A stretch of DNA of 63,323 bases from an uncultured Pseudogracilibacillus sp. (GTDB lineage: Bacteria > Bacillota > Bacilli > Bacillales > Amphibacillaceae): the NCBI GenBank assembly GCA_937974845.1, contig CALJVC010000020.1, forward strand, positions 1 through 63,323, in the 5' to 3' direction. Shown here one piece after another: positions 54,303 through 60,627 of this stretch. Position numbers and translations under genes: made by a program. Each line of letters opens with the position of its first letter. Position 1 is the first letter of the stretch. The notes beneath the pieces were generated by a model, which had not been told where the DNA came from, did not search any database, and worked only from the letters and a program-made list of their open reading frames with translations.

Positions 54303-55343
54303 TTATAATTCATCAAAACCGTTAATATCACTAGTTTTTGTATATTGTCTCGGCTTCTGTTCAAAAAAGTCGGTCTTCGTCTGATCGAAATTATCGACAT
54401 AAGCATGAATCCATTTCATCGGATTATCGATATATCCTTCATATAACTCTTCTAATCCCATCATGCGAAGCATTTTGTTTGCACGATATTTAATGTAACC
54501 AGCCATTTCATCTAAATCAAGTCCTGGAAGGTCTTTTAAAACATAACGTGACCATTCAATTTCTAGTTCGACCGCTTCTTTAAAACTTTCATATACAAAA
54601 GTAATAAATTTCTCATTATTATATTCTGGATTTTCAGCGAGAGTAGCCCGGAAAAGCTCAGAAATAAAACGGCCGTGCTCCAATTCATCGCGATTAATAT
54701 AACTAATCATCGTCGATGTACCTACCATTTTTTGAAATCTAGCTAAATGGTAGAAAAAAGCAAAACCCGAATAAAAGAACATGCCCTCTAATAGAAGAGT
54801 ATAAACCATCGTCTCTAAAATATGTTCAATTGTCGGTTCTTCAACAAACTTATTATAGTAATGCATAATTGAACGGTTTCGTTTTAATAGGACTGGATCC
54901 TTCCTTCCTAGCTCAAAAGCCTCCATCTGCTCCTGAAGTGATACGACGGATGATAAAACATATGAATACGATTCGTTGTGTACTGCCTCTTGTTGGGCAA
55001 TCACTGCTAAAATCGATTGTACTGCTGGATCCGTTGCATATAAAGAAAAGAGTAGTGCTGTTCTCGTCTGTGGAGCATCCAAAGTAGATAACAATCCTAT
55101 AATTTTTAAATAAGCATCCTGCTCCCTAGGGGTTAATTCAGGAAATTGTTTAATATCACTAGCCATACTAATTTCATCGGCCTGCCAGTAATTCCCAACT
55201 AGACGTTTGTACAATTTGTACCAATGTGGATAGGCAATATCATTCCAATTCAAAATTCCGCTAGATTTCCCGCCAAAGATTCCAGTAGATTTATTCGGAT
55301 AACGCGGTTCTAAGGTCTTTGCTTTTTTCAACTTTATAGACAT
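54303..55343 (-). CDS. nrdF: Class I ribonucleotide reductase beta subunit
   Basis: The 346-residue ferritin-like protein carries the dimetal ligands: Asp in ASDIKQF, Glu and His in QQEAVHNESYSYV, Glu in LLLEGMFFYSG, and Glu and His in RDELEHGRF. The tyrosine in NESYSY stands at the radical position, so this is a tyrosyl-radical enzyme and not a class Ie type with altered ligands. It supplies the radical to the alpha subunit. Its start follows GAGGTGG and lies 53 bases inside the flavodoxin gene, an unusually long overlap. Confidence 0.93.
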   Translation of the reverse strand: MSIKLKKAKTLEPRYPNKSTGIFGGKSSGILNWNDIAYPHWYKLYKRLVGNYWQADEISMASDIKQFPELTPREQDAYLKIIGLLSTLDAPQTRTALLFSLYATDPAVQSILAVIAQQEAVHNESYSYVLSSVVSLQEQMEAFELGRKDPVLLKRNRSIMHYYNKFVEEPTIEHILETMVYTLLLEGMFFYSGFAFFYHLARFQKMVGTSTMISYINRDELEHGRFISELFRATLAENPEYNNEKFITFVYESFKEAVELEIEWSRYVLKDLPGLDLDEMAGYIKYRANKMLRMMGLEELYEGYIDNPMKWIHAYVDNFDQTKTDFFEQKPRQYTKTSDINGFDEL

Positions 55344-55776
55344 CCTTTACCACCTCTCTAACCCATTCATAAACTCTCTCCTCTTGATAACCCCTTGGGG
55401 ATTGTTCCACTTTTAGTACTTCCCAAGGACTTCCGTACCTTTCCTTCAATATATTCAATGCACGACAATAGAGGGCTTCACCACCAAATTGTGTATCTCC
55501 GGAACCAAAAATAGCTAATTCTTTGACCTGGAGATTTGTTCTCGATAAAAAATCTTCCATTTCTTCCGGTACCGAACCATAATCCCATGTAAAGGCTCCT
55601 AAAAACACAAGATCGTAGTTTGTCAAATCAATTGAAAACAACCTGTTAGTAACATCGAACAAATCAACTTCTATTCCACAATCTTCGATATATTCTTTTA
55701 AATAAGCAGCCATTTCTTCTGTATTTCCACTATAGGATACATAAATAATCGCCGAACGATTTATGCGTGACACCAT
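55291..55776 (-). CDS. Flavodoxin encoded within the ribonucleotide reductase operon
   Basis: The 161-residue protein has the phosphate loop YVSYSGNTEEMAAYL, the flavin ring loops GAFTWDYGSVPEE and GSGDTQFGGEALYCRAL, and typical short-chain flavodoxin length. It is more like a true flavodoxin than like canonical NrdI, but the operon place suggests it helps reduce or activate the metal cofactor of the beta subunit. The start ATG overlaps the alpha stop by 16 bases; its ribosome site GAGGAG falls within the alpha gene's terminal Glu-Glu codons. NrdI-like function is inferred. Confidence 0.88.
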   Translation of the reverse strand: MVSRINRSAIIYVSYSGNTEEMAAYLKEYIEDCGIEVDLFDVTNRLFSIDLTNYDLVFLGAFTWDYGSVPEEMEDFLSRTNLQVKELAIFGSGDTQFGGEALYCRALNILKERYGSPWEVLKVEQSPRGYQEERVYEWVREVVKDVYKVEKSKDLRTALSE

Positions 55777-57983
55777 TCACACTCCTCTATATCCTTACTT
55801 GACGAACGAACATAATAAGTAGTTTTTAACCCAGCCTTCCAAGCCTGTAAATGTAAATCTAATAAAACCCGAGCATGGATAGTGTGGGGAACATACATAT
55901 TGAAAGATATACTTTGATCAATATGTCGTTGGCGAAGGGCATTTTGCTTTACACTCCATCGTTGGTCAACAATATAGGCAGAACGACGATAGATTGGATA
56001 TGTTTCTGGTGTCAAATCTGGTGCCGTGACAGGTATTTTAAAATCACGCTTTTCCTCATAATAAAAAGGTTGGAAAACCGGATCAATACTTGCTGTCGAA
56101 CCAGCAATGATTGCTGTTGATGAATTCGGTGCAATCGCCAGCATATATCCATTGCGCACCCCGTAGCGTTTCACTTTTTCTTGTAGCGATTGCCACTCAT
56201 CACTTCTATACATACGTTCACTAAAATATTCTCCCGTCTCCCACTTACTTCCCTTGAATAAAGGATAGCTACCTTTCTCTCTACTTAATTCCATGCTGGC
56301 TTGAATCGTCAAATATGCAATTTTTTCATATAATTGATCGGTATAAGCCAAAGCCTCCTCGCTCTCCCAACTAATTCCCTTTAAAGCTAATAAATGATGC
56401 CAACCAAAAGTTCCCAAGCCAATTGCACGGTATTTTTGATTCGTTAAAGTCGTTTGAGGTAAAGGCAAACTATTTACATCGATTACGTTATCTAACATAC
56501 GTACTTGGATTGGAATCAATCTTTCTAGTACATCATCGGGTACAGCACGGCCAAGATTGATCGAACTAAGATTACAAACGACATAATCTCCAGGTGTATA
56601 CTCCTTAACTAAAGTTCCGTCGAGTTTAACATATTCCCGAATAAAGTCCGTAGGTGATTGATTTTGTGTTATTTCAGTACATAAATTTGAACAATAAATG
56701 ATTCCAGCATGGTTGTTATTATTTTTACGATTTACCTCATCCCGATAAAACATAAAAGGAGTTCCCGTTTCCAATTGAGAAATCATGATCCGTTTCATAA
56801 TCTCAATCGCTGGAACCTTTCGTTTTGATAACTTATCATTTTCGATACATTCTTGATACTTTGTTCGCCAAGTACCTTTACCCTTTTCCTCGTCATAAAA
56901 GTCTTCCAAAGAATACCCCATCACTTGTCTTACTTCATGGGGGTCAAATAAATACCAATCGCCACGTTTTTCTACCTGTTCCATGAAATAATCTGGAATA
57001 CAAACTCCCGTAAAAATATCATGAGCACGTAATCTCTCGTCACCGTTATTTAGTTTTAAGTCGAGAAAAGCTTCGATATCGCTATGCCATACGTCTAAAT
57101 AAACGGCAATAGCTCCCTTGCGTGTTCCTAGCTGATCTACGCTAACAGCAGTATTATTTAACTGACGAATCCATGGAACGACTCCGCTAGACATTCCTTT
57201 AAAGCCCTTAATCGAGCTACCACGTCCCCGCACCTTCCCCATGTAGACACCAATACCGCCACCATTTTTAGATAATTGTGCAACATCTGAATTCACATCA
57301 TAGATTGAACGCAAGCTATCTTCTACCGTATCGATAAAACAGCTAGACAATTGTCCATGGGTCTTTCCTGCATTATTTAAGGTAGGAGTGGCTACAGTCA
57401 TATACAAGTTACTTAAAGCCCAGTATGCTTCGAGAACATAGGCTGTTCGTTTTTCTAAAGGTTCTTCTTGCATTAAATACATTGCGATAATCATCCAACG
57501 TTCTTGGGGTAGTTCATACGTACGCTTTTCATAATCCCGAGCTAAATATCGAGTAGCTAATGTATGAATACCTAAATAAGTGAATAAACGATCCCTTTCC
57601 TTTGCTAACTGGTTTCCGAAAAATTCAATTTCTTTTTTACTATATTTTTCTAACAGGGCTGGGTGATAGATCCCCATTTCGGTGAGTTCTTGAATTAAAG
57701 CATAAAAGTGTTCATAAGTCTCTTCGATAGGATAACCCCTATTTTCTGCTGCCTCCCGGTAAAGCTTGTCTAAAAATATTCGACTAGCAACATAGGTCCA
57801 ACTTGCGTTTGCTTCATCAATTTCATCTAAAGCTAATTGAATATATAGCTCTTCATCCACTGAATTAGAATCCTTCGCCATTTCGATACACTTGTTTTTA
57901 AAGCTCTCGTTCGAAATAGGCAGATCCTCTGTCAAACGATCAATCCAAGCGCTAATCGAGGACGGCATGTCTGTTTTTGCCAT
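55761..57983 (-). CDS. nrdE: Class I ribonucleotide reductase alpha subunit
   Basis: The 740-residue enzyme keeps all catalytic parts: active-site Cys in GQLSSCFID, NLCTE with the radical Cys and Glu, VVCNLSSINLG with the second redox Cys, the radical-path tyrosines in LKTTYY, and the C-terminal shuttle CEWC. The N-terminal 90 residues lack the KRDG element of an ATP cone, though DEIDEANASWTYVASRIF resembles its last helices. The start at 57983 follows AGGAGG. It reduces ribonucleoside diphosphates. It is the first gene behind the cobalamin riboswitch. Confidence 0.95.
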   Translation of the reverse strand: MAKTDMPSSISAWIDRLTEDLPISNESFKNKCIEMAKDSNSVDEELYIQLALDEIDEANASWTYVASRIFLDKLYREAAENRGYPIEETYEHFYALIQELTEMGIYHPALLEKYSKKEIEFFGNQLAKERDRLFTYLGIHTLATRYLARDYEKRTYELPQERWMIIAMYLMQEEPLEKRTAYVLEAYWALSNLYMTVATPTLNNAGKTHGQLSSCFIDTVEDSLRSIYDVNSDVAQLSKNGGGIGVYMGKVRGRGSSIKGFKGMSSGVVPWIRQLNNTAVSVDQLGTRKGAIAVYLDVWHSDIEAFLDLKLNNGDERLRAHDIFTGVCIPDYFMEQVEKRGDWYLFDPHEVRQVMGYSLEDFYDEEKGKGTWRTKYQECIENDKLSKRKVPAIEIMKRIMISQLETGTPFMFYRDEVNRKNNNNHAGIIYCSNLCTEITQNQSPTDFIREYVKLDGTLVKEYTPGDYVVCNLSSINLGRAVPDDVLERLIPIQVRMLDNVIDVNSLPLPQTTLTNQKYRAIGLGTFGWHHLLALKGISWESEEALAYTDQLYEKIAYLTIQASMELSREKGSYPLFKGSKWETGEYFSERMYRSDEWQSLQEKVKRYGVRNGYMLAIAPNSSTAIIAGSTASIDPVFQPFYYEEKRDFKIPVTAPDLTPETYPIYRRSAYIVDQRWSVKQNALRQRHIDQSISFNMYVPHTIHARVLLDLHLQAWKAGLKTTYYVRSSSKDIEECEWCHA

Positions 57984-58024
57984 TAGAAAATTCCTCCTGT
58001 CTTCCAAATTTCTATTTTTATCAT

Positions 58025-58059
58025 AAAAAAACCGCCAATCCGAAGTAGGATTAGCGGTT
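58025..58059 (-). terminator. Riboswitch-linked terminator ahead of the nrd operon
   Basis: On the minus strand AACCGCTAATCC (58059-58048) pairs with GGATTGGCGGTT (58041-58030), one mismatch, followed by six or more T. It is about 40 bases before the alpha start and is the likely expression platform of the cobalamin riboswitch. Confidence 0.85.
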
Positions 58060-58169
58060 CATAAGCATATGTAACGATAAAAAGATACTAAGGCCAAAAA
58101 ATAGCCACGAAAGTATCGCTCCACCGTTTCGCTTTCCCTCACCCCGGAGAAATGAAACTTATGTTACAA

Positions 58170-58320
58170 AGGCAGGTCTCCTGACTTATGTGTATCCTAC
58201 TCGAGAGGCCTTCCCATCTAGACGACAGTGGCTTTTGTCTCTCTTTCGACACAATCACAGTTGCGGGGGCAGTTTCGGATTTTCACCGAATTCCCTATTA
58301 AGACGTCGAAACGTCACCTC
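58170..58320 (-). promoter_or_regulatory. Cobalamin (B12) riboswitch controlling the nrd operon
   Basis: On the minus strand the conserved blocks appear in order: CGGTGAAAATCCG, ACTGCCCCCGCAACTGT (about 58257-58273), GCCACTG (58226-58232), GGGAAGGC, GAGTAGGA and the B12 box AGTCAGGAGACCTGCC (58171-58186). This is a full Firmicute AdoCbl aptamer. A terminator follows at 58025-58059. B12 should repress this B12-independent reductase. Aptamer identity is clear; the direction of control is inferred. Confidence 0.95.
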
Positions 58321-58324
58321 TATA

Positions 58325-58353
58325 ACTATATATAGTATTCAATTTTAAATTAA
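58325..58353 (-). promoter_or_regulatory. Possible sigma-A promoter of the riboswitch-nrd transcript
   Basis: On the minus strand TTAATT (58348-58353) and TATAGT (58325-58330) are 17 bases apart. The -10 is good, the -35 weak. Transcription would start just before the riboswitch. Confidence 0.45.
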
Positions 58354-58476
58354 CACCATATGTTGATTATAAGGCTAACATAGTTTCATAGAAAAAGCAA
58401 AACAATATGATAAACAAGGATTAAATATCCTTACTGAAAGCACTTAACTACAGCTATTTTGCTTAAAGTTTGTTAA

Positions 58477-58508
58477 AAAATAAAAGCTCACATCTCGATG
58501 TGAGCTTT
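58477..58508 (-). terminator. Intrinsic terminator of tRNA-Pro
   Basis: On the minus strand AAAGCTCACAT pairs with ATGTGAGCTTT around a 4-5-base loop, followed by a T-rich run. It begins 6 bases after the tRNA 3' end. Confidence 0.85.
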
Positions 58509-58513
58509 GAAAA

Positions 58514-58587
58514 TCGGAATGACAGGACTTGAACCTGCGACCTCTCGCACCCCATGCGAGCGCTCTACCAAACTGAGCTACATCCCG
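58514..58587 (-). tRNA. tRNA-Pro (anticodon GGG)
   Basis: The minus strand folds as a cloverleaf: acceptor CGGGATG with CATTCCG plus discriminator A, D-arm GCTCAGTTTGGTAGAGC, anticodon stem CTCGC/GCGAG with loop ATGGGGT (anticodon GGG), and T-arm with GGTTCAAGTCC. CCA is not encoded. It is a lone tRNA with its own promoter and terminator, between the nrd riboswitch and the ferritin-like gene. Confidence 0.93.
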
Positions 58588-58611
58588 ATGATTGATTCAC
58601 TTCACCTATAA

Positions 58612-58640
58612 AATATACAAAATAATTTAGATTTTTTCAA
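58612..58640 (-). promoter_or_regulatory. Sigma-A promoter of tRNA-Pro
   Basis: On the minus strand TTGAAA (58635-58640) and TATATT (58612-58617) are 17 bases apart, 25 bases before the tRNA. Confidence 0.65.
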
Positions 58641-58763
58641 TCGATATACTAATGATTCTTTCAAGATATCTTTATGACAAATTTAAATGTTCAAGAACCT
58701 TGATGATAATTTTTTCCCCAATGGACACCCTATTACTATAATCAATCTTTTGTGAGGTGGAAT

Positions 58764-59198
58764 ATGAAGAAACAAATTGTAAAGGAATTAAATGCTTTTT
58801 TAAAAGGAAATTATATGGCTATTGAATCTTACGAAAGGTTTTTAGAAAAAATCAACGAGCCAGAAATACGAAAAATCTTTCAAAAAATCAAAGCGAACCA
58901 TGAAGAACATGCTAAGTTAGTCCAAGAAAGAATTCGAAATTTAGGAGGGGAACCTGTAGATAGTTCTGGAATTATCGGTGATATGGTCGATTGGATGGAT
59001 CAATTTAAATTGGAAACGAAAGAACTTCCTCATATTATAAAAGATGCTCAAACCGGTGAATTCCGAGGCATTAAAAAATCAAAAGAAATGTTAGAAAACG
59101 ATTTAGATGAAGAAAGCTTATCATTAGTTCAAAATATCTTAGAAAAAGACGAAGAACATGTTGCGTTACTAACCGAATTATTAAAATCTTTACCATAA
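58764..59198 (+). CDS. DUF2383 ferritin-like protein
   Basis: The 144-residue helical protein matches DUF2383/PA2169-type ferritin-like proteins. Paired diiron-type motifs are visible: AIESYERF with NHEEHAKLV, and NDLDEESL with EKDEEHVALL (two ExxH). A metal-binding four-helix bundle is inferred; the role is unknown, and stress protection is only a guess. The start at 58764 follows GAGGTGG; an upstream in-frame GTG at 58752 lies within that site. Confidence 0.8.
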   Translation: MKKQIVKELNAFLKGNYMAIESYERFLEKINEPEIRKIFQKIKANHEEHAKLVQERIRNLGGEPVDSSGIIGDMVDWMDQFKLETKELPHIIKDAQTGEFRGIKKSKEMLENDLDEESLSLVQNILEKDEEHVALLTELLKSLP

Positions 59199-59207
59199 AA
59201 TATAGAC

Positions 59208-59316
59208 AGGACCTATTCTTTTCCGTTTTCGCCTGGATTTTCACTCTAATTGAAACACTTCTTCTACTAACGCTACCCTTTTCCTTCTTCCTAGGCTTCA
59301 GAAAATAATAGGTCCT
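59208..59316. repeat. 109-bp element with 16-bp near-perfect terminal inverted repeats
   Basis: AGGACCTATTCTTTTC (59208-59223) is inverted at 59301-59316 with one mismatch. Inside, GCCTGG and CCTAGGC add a second partial pairing. No T run follows. The shape fits a small non-autonomous repeat, a structured RNA or a poor terminator. No second copy is seen in this window. Confidence 0.6.
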
Positions 59317-59384
59317 ATGACAATAAATTGAAAATAACTATGGTCACCCTAATTAATTATCTGTATTTTAACTTTTAACGACAG

Positions 59385-60167
59385 TTAATATTTATATGAC
59401 TGTCCTCCATCAATATTTAAAACAGCTGCATTGACAAAAGAAGCTTCATCTGACAATAAAAAGGCAACCACATTAGCTACTTCCTCTGGTTTACCAAAAC
59501 GTTTCATAGGATTAACACTCACAAATTGCTTTCCGGCTTCCTCAGGGTTATCAGGATCTAACTGTCTCAATGAAGCCTCAACCATCGGTGTCATAATAGC
59601 ACCTGGGGCGATTGCATTAATGTTGATACCATATTCTCCATATTCAATCGCCGAATTTCTAGTTAAGCCAACAACCCCATGTTTACTAGCAGCATATCCT
59701 GATTGATGACCCACACCCCGAATTCCTCCAACAGATGCTGTATTAACAATCGAACCGGAGCCCTGCTTTTTCATTACCTTTAATACGTGCATTAATCCAT
59801 AAAACACTCCGTCTAAGTTGACGCTTGTCACTCTAGAAAACTCATCGACTCCAAAGTCTTCTGTTAAATTTTGCTTTCCTTCGATACCAGCATTATTGAA
59901 AAACCCATCGATTCTTCCAAAGGTTTCAACTGTTTTCTTAACATACTTCTCAACATCTTCATGCTTAGCCACATTGGCAGTAATTAAGATTACCTCAGCA
60001 CTTGGAGCTACCTTAGAAATTTTATCCTTTGTTTCTTCCAGCCCCTTTTCATTTAGATCCACGAGAGCAAGTTTTGCACCCTCCTCCGCCAAACGTAAGG
60101 CCGTCGCCTGCCCTAATCCGGATCCTCCACCTGTAATAATCACTACCTTATCTTGAAATCTTTTCAT
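59385..60167 (-). CDS. Short-chain dehydrogenase/reductase
   Basis: The 260-residue classical SDR has the cofactor loop ITGGGSGLGQATA, the acidic LVDLNEKGLEE that favours NAD(H), NNAG in FFNNAGIEG, catalytic Ser in NTASVGG, YAASKHG with Tyr and Lys, and the C-terminal NIDGGQS. The substrate cannot be read. AGGAG lies before the start. It stands alone between the 109-bp element and a long intergenic gap. Confidence 0.92.
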   Translation of the reverse strand: MKRFQDKVVIITGGGSGLGQATALRLAEEGAKLALVDLNEKGLEETKDKISKVAPSAEVILITANVAKHEDVEKYVKKTVETFGRIDGFFNNAGIEGKQNLTEDFGVDEFSRVTSVNLDGVFYGLMHVLKVMKKQGSGSIVNTASVGGIRGVGHQSGYAASKHGVVGLTRNSAIEYGEYGININAIAPGAIMTPMVEASLRQLDPDNPEEAGKQFVSVNPMKRFGKPEEVANVVAFLLSDEASFVNAAVLNIDGGQSYKY

Positions 60168-60627
60168 AGATAAAACTCCTTTTCCTACATATTTTGTATA
60201 GTCTTATTTCTAGACTCAAACCTTTCGTTAAAGCAATTTTCGTATAGGATGGTGTCAGAGAAAATGACTATTATAGGTTTTCCCTAATTTAAGAAAAATA
60301 AACTTCCTTTCGTTACTTGCACTTCATCGTGTCCTTACACTCTTTTCAATATAAGAAAGTTGTAGAATTAGCGATATTTAGAAAACCATAAATAAAGCAT
60401 AAATATATAATTAATTACATTCCGTGGATAAATAATTCTTTTAAACGTCCAAATCAAAAAATTCCCTTCCTCGTTTAATACTTTGGCTTCAATGGGATAT
60501 ATTACTACCGTATACTTGCATGATTATACCGACTATAGAGAAATTTAAGTCTTCTTTACATTTTCTTTTTAAACTTTTTCCATGTAAAATAAAGGTAAGA
60601 TTATCTATAAAGAAAGTAGTGGTCAAA
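60168..60627. other. Intergenic region between the SDR gene and the Ca2+-ATPase gene
   Basis: No convincing gene lies in this 460-base, AT-rich gap. GTTTAA at 60473-60478 followed by GGATAT at 60495-60500 (spacer 16) resembles a sigma-B promoter, and the ATPase start is about 128 bases on. A single DnaA-box-like CGTGGATAA (one mismatch) is at 60423-60431. These are weak matches. Confidence 0.4.

Noticed and set aside
54303..55343. Class Ie (metal-free, DOPA-radical) reductase
   Set aside because: The beta subunit keeps all metal ligands and the radical tyrosine, so the altered-ligand class is excluded.
58514..58587. Genomic island attached at tRNA-Pro
   Set aside because: No integrase gene and no direct repeat of the tRNA 3' end were found in the flanks.
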